The notes beneath the pieces were generated by a model, which had not been told where the DNA came from, searched no databases, and saw nothing but the letters and a program-made list of their open reading frames with translations. Below, piece after piece: positions 7,478-15,376 of a DNA stretch of 26,031 nt. The position numbers were made by a program, and so were the translations under genes. The first letter of the stretch is position 1; each line of letters begins with the position of its first letter. The stretch comes from Actinomycetota bacterium (GTDB lineage Bacteria; Actinomycetota; Humimicrobiia; Humimicrobiales; Humimicrobiaceae). The stretch is taken from positions 1 to 26,031 of the forward strand of contig SOKC01000008.1 of assembly GCA_004376325.1 (NCBI GenBank), read 5' to 3'.

Positions 7478-9823
7478 TCAATAATATAACATCTTATAAA
7501 AGTGATAATTTCCCATCACTATTTTTATGTATTCTCTTGCTTCTGAAATAGGAATATTTTCTATAAATTCGTCAATATCCATATCGCCTCTTTTTGAGAT
7601 CCAGTCATTCATTCTTCCCGGTCCTTTGTTATATGCTCCAAGACAGTACTCGTACTCATTCTGACCGAAATTATCCAGCTGCTGTCTTAAATAAAATGTG
7701 CCCATCCTTATATTTATATCCGGATCCAGGAGAAGATCAATGTTATAATTTGGAATACCTATCTGTCTGGCAATACCTTCTCCTGTTGGCGGCCAAATCT
7801 GCATAAGTCCCTGTGCCTCACTACGAGAAACAGCATCAGGCCTAAACAAGCTTTCCTGCCTCATTACTGCCAGAGTAAAAAGTGGATCGAGATTATATTG
7901 ACTGCTGTATTTATTAACGGTCTCTTTATAGCCGTAGGGGTAATATAGATAATAGAGGTAATCAATATAAGGCTCATTCAGTCCGGATTTTAACTGTTTA
8001 AGATTTTTACCAATTACATTAATTGAATTTGCATAATCATTGGATTTCAAAAACAATGTCGCAATCTCAAGGGTTCTGGCCGGGTTTTCTTTAATTTCGC
8101 TGCTTCCTGCTTCTATCTCCAGAGATGCGCTGTTGAAAAATTCCAGTTTGAGCAGCTCAATGGCTTTGTTTATATGATTTATCTCGCCGTCTTCGATATG
8201 ACTGTCCCCTTCCAGCATGGAGTATATATCTGGAATTATGCCTGCAATCTGAGGATTTTCCGGATTTAACTGAGTATTTATTTCTTCAATCTGTACCTCT
8301 TCATTCATTTCTTCCAGCATTTCACCGGACGCAAAAGTATAATAAGAGTATGAATTTAAATCTATAATTTTTTTATAAAGGTAAGCTGCCTTATCATTTT
8401 CCCTCAGCTTCTGGCAGCATTTTGCCTGCCAGAACAGCCCCTTTTCTTCTAATGAAGTTCCTTTATACGAAGATGCATAATTGGAAAAAGTAGTTTTTGC
8501 AGCGCTGTAATCAGCTGACCTATATTGTATCCAGCCAAGTTCCCATAATGCGTCAGGCAATTTATCTCCACCGGGATAATCGCTGGATATTCTTTGAAAA
8601 TAGCTGGCCGCATTTTGAAAATCTTCCTTAAAAAAGTATATTCTACCTGTTCTATAAAGAGCATCATCACAGTAGTTGCTGTTTGGAAAAAGTTTTAGAA
8701 GTTTTTGGTAATATGAAATAGCATCACCGGTAAGATCCAGATTGGTAAGAGCCCTGCCCATATAGTAAAGACTATCATCGGCTAATGAACCGGATGGAGA
8801 TTTCTCATAGGATAGAGACAGGTAATATTTAGCCTGATTGTAATCACCAAGGTTATAATAACACATACCTTTTTTAAATAATGTTTTACTGTGCAGTTCC
8901 AGTGATAAATTATTTAAATAATCCCCCTGCAGTATTCTATTAAATTCATCCAGGGCGCTGTTATAATGGTAAATGCCGAAAAAAATCTTACCTCTATTGT
9001 AAATCTGATTAGCTGTGGGAATGAATGGTTCAATTGAACTATCCTCTGCAAGTCTGGTTAAATTTCCCCGGGCACTTTCCGAATTTTCATTAAGCGGATA
9101 TTTCAACCATATTTCTTTATAATTTTCAAAAGCCAGATCTTTTTTCCCATTCATTTCCTGGCAAGTGGCTAACTGGAATAAACAGTAGGGTATATATGAT
9201 GAATGTGGGAAAGCAGTTCGGAAATGCTCATACTCATTTTCAGCAGTAATATAATCTTCCCTGATGTAGAACATATCTGCGTATCCCAGACTGGATGTTT
9301 CTGCCCATATACTGTCCGGGTAATTTTTTATTAATTTTAAATAATATTCCTCAGCTTGGTCATATTTTTCCTGGAGACGGAGGCTTTCTGCCATGTAATA
9401 AAAAATATGGTCCTGGAGCACCAGATAGTCATCCTTGATTTTATTTAAATAATATTCGGAAATGAGGTAAGAAGACTGATTTCTATATTTCATAGCCTCT
9501 TTAAAATATAATCTCAATTCTGAAATATCAGTACTGTCGGTGATGATATCGCCGGTGTTAGTGTTCTTATTATCTGAATCAATATCGTCTTTGGTAGATA
9601 TATCTGTGGAATTTTCAGAATCGTCCTGAGTACCGCCGGTGCTCTCCTCATCGGTAGATTCAAAATCTTCAGTTTCAGGATATGCGCTTTCAGCTTTTTC
9701 TCCAAACTTTAATCCGAATATCTCAATATCGAGTTTGCTGCACCCCGCTGTGGTGGGAATTATTGAGAGAATCAGGATTGCAGATATTAGAAAAATAATA
9801 ATTTTTATAGTTTTACTGTTCAT
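7478..9823 (-). CDS. Soluble lytic transglycosylase (Slt-type lipoprotein with TPR-like repeats)
   Basis: A 781-residue exported enzyme that cleaves the MurNAc-GlcNAc bond of peptidoglycan with formation of 1,6-anhydroMurNAc. The N-terminus has a hydrophobic signal ending in TTAGC (Cys28), a slightly atypical lipobox, so it is probably a lipoprotein. An acidic Ser/Thr-rich linker (about 38-95) follows, then a long array of TPR-like helix pairs (about 100-500, repeatedly Y-x-x-A-x-x-x-Y/F-x-x-x). The C-terminal SLT domain (about 635-781) has the catalytic Glu657 in AVMRQESLF, SRSEAQGLMQIWP, and LGAYNKGPGRMNDWI. The layout matches Slt70 and the tol-pal-linked TPR outer parts. No strong ribosome site precedes the ATG. 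It lies next to the DUF1287-like gene on the same strand, with the cysK stub between. Confidence 0.93.
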   Translation of the reverse strand: MNSKTIKIIIFLISAILILSIIPTTAGCSKLDIEIFGLKFGEKAESAYPETEDFESTDEESTGGTQDDSENSTDISTKDDIDSDNKNTNTGDIITDSTDISELRLYFKEAMKYRNQSSYLISEYYLNKIKDDYLVLQDHIFYYMAESLRLQEKYDQAEEYYLKLIKNYPDSIWAETSSLGYADMFYIREDYITAENEYEHFRTAFPHSSYIPYCLFQLATCQEMNGKKDLAFENYKEIWLKYPLNENSESARGNLTRLAEDSSIEPFIPTANQIYNRGKIFFGIYHYNSALDEFNRILQGDYLNNLSLELHSKTLFKKGMCYYNLGDYNQAKYYLSLSYEKSPSGSLADDSLYYMGRALTNLDLTGDAISYYQKLLKLFPNSNYCDDALYRTGRIYFFKEDFQNAASYFQRISSDYPGGDKLPDALWELGWIQYRSADYSAAKTTFSNYASSYKGTSLEEKGLFWQAKCCQKLRENDKAAYLYKKIIDLNSYSYYTFASGEMLEEMNEEVQIEEINTQLNPENPQIAGIIPDIYSMLEGDSHIEDGEINHINKAIELLKLEFFNSASLEIEAGSSEIKENPARTLEIATLFLKSNDYANSINVIGKNLKQLKSGLNEPYIDYLYYLYYPYGYKETVNKYSSQYNLDPLFTLAVMRQESLFRPDAVSRSEAQGLMQIWPPTGEGIARQIGIPNYNIDLLLDPDINIRMGTFYLRQQLDNFGQNEYEYCLGAYNKGPGRMNDWISKRGDMDIDEFIENIPISEAREYIKIVMGNYHFYKMLYY

Positions 9824-9865
9824 TATGTATAGGTTATATTTGAAAAACTAAAAGAAATTTTACTC

Positions 9866-9883
9866 TACAATAGTCTTATTGTA
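9866..9883. repeat. Inverted repeat upstream of the transglycosylase gene
   Basis: TACAATA-GTCT-TATTGTA is a perfect 7-bp inverted repeat with a 4-base centre, 43 bases upstream of the transglycosylase start. It could be an operator or leader hairpin. Its AT-rich arms make chance occurrence plausible. Confidence 0.3.
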
Positions 9884-9998
9884 AATTAAATCAATATTTG
9901 AATATAAACAAATATTAAAGATGCTTTAAATAGGATGTACAGATATTTCATACTGTGGCAAACAAGTTTGTCGTAAGTTTCTTTTAGTTTATATTAAG

Positions 9999-10030
9999 AA
10001 TAAAGTCCTGGATTTACCAGGGGCTTTATT
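9999..10030 (-). terminator. Hairpin terminator downstream of rubredoxin
   Basis: AATAAAGTCCTGG pairs with CCAGGGGCTTTATT around a 5-base loop, about 13 pairs with one bulged G and one G-T pair. It starts 12 bases past the rubredoxin stop. The U-rich flank is moderate on both strands, so it could act in either direction; the nearest transcript to end here is rubredoxin. Confidence 0.6.
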
Positions 10031-10041
10031 TTATTGGTTAG

Positions 10042-10236
10042 TTATTTTTTACAGACTTTAAATTCAACCTTGGATGCCCCGCACACGGGACAAACCCAAT
10101 CATCCGGCAAGTCTTCAAATTTATAAGGAGGCTCTATCCCGAATTCAGGATTTTCAACTTTAACATCGAAAATATATCCGCAAACCGAACATTCATGGTC
10201 CTTTATTTCTTTTGCCTTATGCTTCTTTTCTTCCAT
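10042..10236 (-). CDS. Rubredoxin
   Basis: A 64-residue electron-transfer protein with one Fe(Cys)4 site. The two metal loops are CSVCGY (residues 16-21) and CPVCGAS (about 49-55), with the PPYKFEDLPDDWVCP stretch typical of rubredoxins between them. A lysine/glutamate-rich extension of about 12 residues precedes the core. AAAGGAGC at 10241-10248 sets the start. It is a single-gene unit with its own hairpin downstream. In anaerobes rubredoxins feed electrons to oxygen- or superoxide-reducing enzymes, but no partner is encoded beside it. Confidence 0.96.
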   Translation of the reverse strand: MEEKKHKAKEIKDHECSVCGYIFDVKVENPEFGIEPPYKFEDLPDDWVCPVCGASKVEFKVCKK

Positions 10237-10438
10237 TTTAGCTCCTTTATATTTCTATGTAATCAAAATTTTAATAGTTTATTTGATCATTATGAACTAA
10301 TGCTCAAACTAATATTATTATAACACACAACCGCCTTAAGTGGATGGCCATACCAGACAATGTTAGAACCCGGGTATTTAAATTAAGTGAGAATACTTCT
10401 GTTACTAAATTGAGTTTTTAGAGTTTTTTTCTGAAGTA

Positions 10439-10573
10439 CACAACTTGTTTACAACTTTAAAATTAACGTATATAATAAAGTTGTAAACTAATATTTTAAA
10501 AGTATAAAAACAAGTAAAGATTACAACTTGTTAACGACTTTAAAATCTAATATAGAAAAAAGTTGTAAACATA
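10439..10573. repeat. Two-copy operator-like repeat (ACAACTT/AAGTTGT half-sites)
   Basis: Two related ~50-base units start 84 bases apart (10439 and 10523). Each begins ACAACTTGTT and ends AAAGTTGTAAAC. In unit 1, GTTTACAACTTT (10447-10458) and AAAGTTGTAAAC (10477-10488) form a perfect 12-bp inverted repeat separated by 18 bases. In unit 2 the left arm has diverged to GTTAACGACTTT (10530-10541), while the right arm (10559-10570) is unchanged. The half-site ACAACTT or its complement occurs five times in 135 bases. Constant arms around variable centres are the pattern expected of protein-binding sites, most simply for the HTH protein encoded immediately downstream. Confidence 0.75.
10448..10476 (+). 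promoter_or_regulatory. Sigma-70-type promoter enclosed by an inverted repeat
   Basis: TTTACA (10448-10453) and TATAAT (10471-10476) are spaced by exactly 17 bases, giving 5 of 6 and 6 of 6 matches to the housekeeping consensus. The -35 lies inside the left operator arm. The right arm covers the predicted transcription start near 10483. A protein bound to both arms would block the promoter, which is the classic arrangement for autorepression of the gene at 10598. Confidence 0.6.
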
Positions 10574-10597
10574 ACTCTTAAATAGTTCAATTAAATA

Positions 10598-11629
10598 ATG
10601 AGTGTTAGAGACTTGATCTTAAAAAAACTAGAAGAAAAAGGTGAAGTTAAATCTTCAGAAATCGTAAAAGCTACTGGATATTCCCGTGCATATGTAAATA
10701 GGTATTTTAAAGAGCTCCGCGAGGAAGGTATTTTATTACAAATTGGTAAGGCAAATAAAGCAAAGTACATTCCTGCAACTGAAGAGATTATATTAAAAGA
10801 AAGAAAATCTATTAATAAAATACATAGAATACTTAATAATGTAAACCTTCATGAAGATGAAGTTTTTAATGGTATTAAAAGACAGTCAGGTATTGTTGAA
10901 GGATTAAGCGGCAATGTCTCAAGTATTCTCGAATATGCTTTCACAGAGATGCTTAATAATGCAATTGAACATTCTGAGTCAAAAAAGGTAGAAATAATTA
11001 TTGAGCGAAGAACAAATAACATAATATTTGAAGTAAGAGACCGGGGTATAGGAATTTTCAATAATATTATGAATAAAAAGGGATTAAGTAGTGAAATGGA
11101 TGCCATTCAGGATTTACTTAAGGGGAAACAAACTACAGCGCCATCGTACCATAGTGGAGAAGGGATTTTTTTTACTTCCAGGATAGGTGATATCCTGACA
11201 ATTCAAAGTTCACTAAAAAAGATTATTTTTGATAATTTAATAGGAGATATATTTGTTCGGGATGTTAAAAGTACTCAAGGTACCAGGGTATTATTTTCAA
11301 TTAGCCTGGATTCAACAGGGGATATTAACAAAGTCTTTAAGCGATATTCTGATAACAACTATGAATTCAGCAGGACGGAAGTTGCTATCAAACTTTATGC
11401 AGTGGATGTCAATTATATATCACGGTCTCAGGCACGCAGAGTTTTAACCGGTTTAGAAAATTTTAAAACAATAATACTTGATTTCAGGGAAATAGATACA
11501 ATAGGTCAGGCATTTGCAGATGAGATTTTCAGGGTATGGAAAATGAAAAATTCCAGAGTAAATATTATATTTAAAAACGCTAATGAGAATGTTCTATTTA
11601 TGATAAAAAGGGCAACTTCAGAAGAATAA
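10598..11629 (+). CDS. Fused HTH / GHKL ATPase / STAS-like (DUF4325) regulator
   Basis: A 343-residue soluble protein with three parts. Residues 1-60 form a winged HTH (DLILKKLEEKGEVKSSEIVK, then YSRAYVNRYFKELREEGIL). Residues about 90-240 form a GHKL (HATPase_c) domain with N-box EMLNNAIEHS (117-126; Glu117, Asn121), G1 DRGIGI (148-153) and G2 SGEGIFFTSR (186-195). Residues about 262-335 match the STAS-like DUF4325 pattern (INTIDL-type strand, TIILDFREIDTIGQAFADEI). It thus joins an anti-sigma-like ATPase and an anti-anti-sigma-like fold to a DNA-binding head. No phospho-acceptor His domain is seen. The start has no clear ribosome site. A promoter with repeated operators lies directly upstream, implying autoregulation. 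The ligand and the other targets are unknown. Confidence 0.85.
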   Translation: MSVRDLILKKLEEKGEVKSSEIVKATGYSRAYVNRYFKELREEGILLQIGKANKAKYIPATEEIILKERKSINKIHRILNNVNLHEDEVFNGIKRQSGIVEGLSGNVSSILEYAFTEMLNNAIEHSESKKVEIIIERRTNNIIFEVRDRGIGIFNNIMNKKGLSSEMDAIQDLLKGKQTTAPSYHSGEGIFFTSRIGDILTIQSSLKKIIFDNLIGDIFVRDVKSTQGTRVLFSISLDSTGDINKVFKRYSDNNYEFSRTEVAIKLYAVDVNYISRSQARRVLTGLENFKTIILDFREIDTIGQAFADEIFRVWKMKNSRVNIIFKNANENVLFMIKRATSEE

Positions 11630-11659
11630 ATATCTAATCTTAATTAAAACTTTTAACCT

Positions 11660-12532
11660 TTAAAGATTTTCTTCAAATTCCAGGGAAAAATCAATGGCTG
11701 GAGCGGAGTGGGTGATTAACCCCACTGATATCATATCAACACCGGTTTTGCATATCTCTTCAAGATTTCTGAGATTAATATTACCTGAAGCCTCTACCAG
11801 GCAGGAGCTGCCCCTCTTTTCCTTTATGATTTTAACTGCCCTTCCCATCTGGCCGGGGTCCATATTGTCAAGCATTATAATATCTGCCTTACTGGTTATT
11901 GCTTCATCAAGCTGGTTAAAATCTTTGATTTCTACCTCGATTTTTAGAGTATGAGGAGCACTGGCCCTAATACTTTCTATGGCCTTAGAAACCCCGCCTG
12001 CAGCAGTTATGTGGTTGTCTTTGATAAGTATCCCGTCAAAGAGGCCGAAACGGTGGTTGTAACCACTGCCGCAGAGTACTGCATATTTTTCAATTTTTCT
12101 CAAGGTTGGCTTTGTTTTCCTGGTGTCTACAATTTTAACCTTATAGGGCTTTGCAATTTTTGCAAATTTACTGGTAAGAGTGGCAATTCCCGACATATGC
12201 TGGATGAAATTAAGGCAGGTCCTCTCGGCCTTTAAAATTGATAGGGTTGATCCGCTAATGTTGCATACCCTATCCATATATTCTAGCCTGTCCCCATCAT
12301 TTTTTAATCTGTCAATTTTTATGCTTCTGTCGATTTCTTCCAGCACAAAACCTGCTACATCCAGACCGCTTAATATGGCACCACTAGCTTCTTTGCATAC
12401 AATATATGAAAATGAATTTTTGTCCAGTGGAATTAAATATTTAGAAGTTATATCTCCAAAACCATCCAAGTCTTCGGAAATAGCTCCTCTTATGATATCT
12501 ATTACTTCATTTTTTAAAATCTTATTTTCCAT
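11660..12532 (-). CDS. nadC: Nicotinate-nucleotide pyrophosphorylase (quinolinate phosphoribosyltransferase)
   Basis: Converts quinolinate and PRPP to nicotinate mononucleotide, CO2 and PPi, the third step of de novo NAD synthesis. The 290 residues match the family length. DLDGFGDITSKYLIP near the N-terminus, TCLNFIQHMSGIATLTSKF, TRKTKPTLRKIEKYAVLCGSGYNHRFGLFDGILIKDNH (substrate and PRPP-binding basic residues) and LVEASGNINLRNL are all in the expected order. It is the last gene of the nadA-nadB-nadC operon, starting 17 bases after nadB. It converges with the HTH-ATPase gene, leaving 30 bases between the stops and no obvious terminator. Confidence 0.97.
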   Translation of the reverse strand: MENKILKNEVIDIIRGAISEDLDGFGDITSKYLIPLDKNSFSYIVCKEASGAILSGLDVAGFVLEEIDRSIKIDRLKNDGDRLEYMDRVCNISGSTLSILKAERTCLNFIQHMSGIATLTSKFAKIAKPYKVKIVDTRKTKPTLRKIEKYAVLCGSGYNHRFGLFDGILIKDNHITAAGGVSKAIESIRASAPHTLKIEVEIKDFNQLDEAITSKADIIMLDNMDPGQMGRAVKIIKEKRGSSCLVEASGNINLRNLEEICKTGVDMISVGLITHSAPAIDFSLEFEENL

Positions 12533-12549
12533 ATTTTATCCTGTTACTT

Positions 12550-14208
12550 TTAAACATCTTTAAAATATACTTTATTCTGTTTTAGTATTATATGTTTTTT
12601 CCAGTTTTTGTCATCTTTTTTCGGGAAATCATTTCTCTGGTGTGTCCCTCTGCTTTCCTCCCTCAAGCTTGCCGCTTTTATTATAAGGCTGGCTACAGTG
12701 AGCATATTGGCAAACTCAAGTATGTTCTTATCTTTTTTGTTATAAAGATACCCGCTATTAATGTGAAGGTTTACGAATTCTCCTGCTTCTTTTAAGCTCT
12801 GCGCATCCCGCAGTATGCCGACTTTCCTGGTCATAATGTTTTTCAGGTCCGAAGTGAGAGTTTTTATATCCGGTTTCTTGTCATCAAATTTACCAGCTTT
12901 TCTTTTTTTTATTTTAGCTTCATCCAAAAGCTTATTTATGCCTTCAATTGTTTTATTCTCATACCCTGTGTTTTTTTGCTTTAGTTTTTTTTCGATGTCT
13001 TTATATATTTTCCAGCCATATACCAGACCTTCCATAAGGGAATTGCTGGCCAGTCTATTCGCGCCATGTGCACCTGTTGCAGCTGCCTCACCGCAGCAAT
13101 ACAGGCCTTCTATATTTGTCTTTCCCTTGTAGTCTGTTTTGATTCCACCGTTTAAGTAATGTTCGGCTGGAGATACCTTGATTAAATCTTTTTTTAAATT
13201 CAGGCCATTTCCCCTCAGTTTTGAGATTATATTGGGAAAGCGTATTTTGAGATGGCTTTCAGGGATATGTGTAGCATCAAGATAGACGTAATTAGAACCA
13301 CACTTATCCATTACTCTTATCATTTCCTTTACCACTATATCTCTGGGAGCCAGTTCTGCTCTTGGGTGCCTGCCGACCATAAATCTGTTTCCATGGCAAT
13401 CCCGCAGGTATGCTCCTTCTCCTCTTAAGGCTTCACTTATCAAAAATAGTTTTGAGTCTTTTGTTTTAAATACTGTAGGATGGAACTGGACAAATTCTAT
13501 ATCCGTAATAGAGGTTCCTGCCCTGTAGGCCATGGCAATACCATCTCCGGTTGATATTGGAGGGTTTGTGGAAAGATTATAAATCTGACCAATTCCACCG
13601 CTTGCAATTACAATATTGGAAGCAGGGTGTATTTCAATCTTATTAGTATTTATATCCATACCCAGAACCCCTATACATTTGTTCTTATAAACTAATATAT
13701 CCAGAACAAAATATTCAGGAAAGAAATTTATCTGTTTTAAGCCCTTTGAGTGAGAAACTAATTTTTTCTCAAGCTCTTCTCCGGTAGCATCTCCTCCGGC
13801 ATGAAGGATTCTGGGATAGCTGTGTCCTCCTTCGGTAGTCAGGCTTATCTCTCCTTCGGAAATATCAAAATTTGTACCGATTTCTATTAAATCCTCTATC
13901 ATTTTTAGCGCAGTTTTCACCAGTATTTTCACTGCCTTCCTGTCACAGAGTCCCTGACCGGCTGCCATGGTATCTTCATAATGGTTTTTCCAGAAATCGG
14001 GTTTTTTAATTGCTGCTGCAATACCACCCTGGGCATACCAGGTTGTTGAATCGGAAAGGGAACTTTTGGTAATCACTTTTATATTATTATTTTTTGCCAG
14101 TCTCATTGCAGTAGAGAGACCTGCAATTCCACTGCCAATAACAATGCAATCGCAGTATTTATGAATTTTCTGGCAGAATGATGGACTTATTAAATATCTT
14201 GGTAACAT
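12550..14208 (-). CDS. nadB: L-aspartate oxidase
   Basis: A flavoprotein that oxidises L-aspartate to iminoaspartate, the substrate of NadA. FAD binds at the GSGIAGLS Rossmann loop (residues 25-32). SLSDSTTWYAQGGIAAA, EFVQFHPTVF, SEALRGEGAYLRD and the C-terminal GLYCCGEAAATGAHGANRLASNSLMEG motif are typical. The helical C-terminal domain (about 430-530) is present, so it is full length at 552. No ribosome site stands before its ATG; the nadA stop lies 3 bases upstream, so translation is probably coupled. In anaerobes this enzyme is known to reoxidise its FAD with fumarate, which fits the fumarase genes nearby. Confidence 0.97.
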   Translation of the reverse strand: MLPRYLISPSFCQKIHKYCDCIVIGSGIAGLSTAMRLAKNNNIKVITKSSLSDSTTWYAQGGIAAAIKKPDFWKNHYEDTMAAGQGLCDRKAVKILVKTALKMIEDLIEIGTNFDISEGEISLTTEGGHSYPRILHAGGDATGEELEKKLVSHSKGLKQINFFPEYFVLDILVYKNKCIGVLGMDINTNKIEIHPASNIVIASGGIGQIYNLSTNPPISTGDGIAMAYRAGTSITDIEFVQFHPTVFKTKDSKLFLISEALRGEGAYLRDCHGNRFMVGRHPRAELAPRDIVVKEMIRVMDKCGSNYVYLDATHIPESHLKIRFPNIISKLRGNGLNLKKDLIKVSPAEHYLNGGIKTDYKGKTNIEGLYCCGEAAATGAHGANRLASNSLMEGLVYGWKIYKDIEKKLKQKNTGYENKTIEGINKLLDEAKIKKRKAGKFDDKKPDIKTLTSDLKNIMTRKVGILRDAQSLKEAGEFVNLHINSGYLYNKKDKNILEFANMLTVASLIIKAASLREESRGTHQRNDFPKKDDKNWKKHIILKQNKVYFKDV

Positions 14209-14211
14209 AAT

Positions 14212-15126
14212 TTATTTTATGGCTATCATCCTGTCAATAGCCGATCTAGCTTTTTGAATGGTTTCTTGAGGTACTTTTATTTCATATCTCTCATCTTCCA
14301 GTGACCAGAGGACCTTTTCAAGGTTTATTAGCTTCATATTGGGGCATATGGCTTGGCTGGTGGCGGTATAAAAAGTCTTGGCCGGATTCTCTTTTTTTAG
14401 TCTATGCAATATTCCAATCTCTGTTCCAATTATAAATTTCTTTTTCTTGCTCTTTTTTACGTATTTTAACATTCCTCCGGTAGAGGTCACTTCATCTGCG
14501 ATATTTATTACATCCGGTGTGCATTCCGGATGTACTATGACTGTTGCATCAAGGTGCTCTTTTTTAAGCTTAATAATATTTTTAACATTAATCATGACGT
14601 GGGTGGGACAATATCCATTCCATAGTATAAGTTTTCTACCGGTCTGGCTCTGAACATAATCTCCAAGATACTTATCTGGTATGAATATTATTTCTTTGTT
14701 TTTTGGAATGGATTTTACCACGTTTACTGCATTTGAAGATGTGCAGCAGATATCACTTAAGGCTTTAACTTCAGCAGTGGAATTTACATAACAAACTACA
14801 ACAGCATCAGGATGTTCATTTCTTAGCTTCTTAAGCTGAGTTGCGTTAATCATATCAGCCAAGGGGCAGCCGCTGTTTTTATCAGGGAGCAGAACTTTTT
14901 TAGCGGGAGATAATATTTTTGCAGTTTCAGCCATAAAATGTACTCCACAGAATACTATAATCTTACCCTGTGCTTTTGACGCTTCTATGCTTAACCCGTG
15001 AGAATCTCCTACAAAGTCTGCTATATCCTGTACTTCGCCAATTTGATAATTGTGAGCCAGTATAATGGCGTTCTTTTTTGTTTTTAGTTTAATAATATTA
15101 TCAAGAAACTCTAGTTTTATATTCAT
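14212..15126 (-). CDS. nadA: Quinolinate synthase
   Basis: A [4Fe-4S] enzyme that condenses iminoaspartate with dihydroxyacetone phosphate to quinolinate. The three cluster cysteines are visible with the usual ~86-88 residue spacing: Cys87 in SGCPLADM, Cys173 in GYCPTH and Cys261 in AICPNMK. LAHNYQIGEVQDIADFVGDS and GVHFMAETAKILSP match substrate-binding motifs. At 304 residues it is the shorter, group II form. GAGGAAAA precedes the ATG. It opens the nadABC operon. A near-perfect palindrome (15158-15175) lies in its leader, downstream of a TATAAT read on this strand (15206-15201). Confidence 0.97.
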   Translation of the reverse strand: MNIKLEFLDNIIKLKTKKNAIILAHNYQIGEVQDIADFVGDSHGLSIEASKAQGKIIVFCGVHFMAETAKILSPAKKVLLPDKNSGCPLADMINATQLKKLRNEHPDAVVVCYVNSTAEVKALSDICCTSSNAVNVVKSIPKNKEIIFIPDKYLGDYVQSQTGRKLILWNGYCPTHVMINVKNIIKLKKEHLDATVIVHPECTPDVINIADEVTSTGGMLKYVKKSKKKKFIIGTEIGILHRLKKENPAKTFYTATSQAICPNMKLINLEKVLWSLEDERYEIKVPQETIQKARSAIDRMIAIK

Positions 15127-15157
15127 TTTTTTTCCTCTTATGCAGTAGTAACGCTTT

Positions 15158-15175
15158 TGTTATTTTAAAACAACA
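15158..15175. promoter_or_regulatory. Palindrome in the nadA leader, candidate operator
   Basis: TGTTATTTTAAAACAACA is an 18-bp palindrome with a single mismatched pair, 31 bases upstream of the nadA ATG and just below a possible -10 (TATAAT, minus strand, 15206-15201). Its position suits a repressor site controlling NAD synthesis. I do not recognise it as a known NiaR, NrtR or NadQ motif, and its core is a plain A/T run. Confidence 0.3.
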
Positions 15176-15376
15176 TTTATAAAATTAAAATAAGCACTTT
15201 ATTATATCTGAAAACAGAATCAGTATTTTTCTATCTGATAATATAGAATCGGTGAAAAAATAAATTAAAAAAAGCTTATCAGCTTGAAAGATTTATTTAT
15301 TTTTCTTTTAATGCTATTATTTCAAATATTTAATTGAAATTTAAAATACCTTTATAATTTTAGTGGGGATAATTCC

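Larger units (their letters stand above)
10237..10597. other. 361-base regulatory intergenic region
   Basis: This gap separates the divergent rubredoxin and HTH-ATPase genes. The rubredoxin ribosome site lies at 10241-10248. From 10320 to 10438 no gene is recognisable. From 10439 to 10573 lies the repeated operator array and promoter described separately. Only about 25 bases separate the second operator from the ATG at 10598, and there is no clear Shine-Dalgarno. Confidence 0.6.

Noticed and set aside
10340..10395. Frame reading SGWPYQTMLEPGYLN, similar to a CopG-type antitoxin end
   Set aside because: Only about six residues resemble the PYQT motif; too short and without start or partner toxin.
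12180..13132. Plus-strand open frames inside nadC and nadB
   Set aside because: They are shadow frames antisense to strongly conserved nad genes, with no family resemblance or ribosome sites.
15272..15310. AAGCT-TATC-AGCTT hairpin followed by T-rich sequence as a terminator
   Set aside because: Only five base pairs, and it lies between two divergent genes where no transcript is expected to end.
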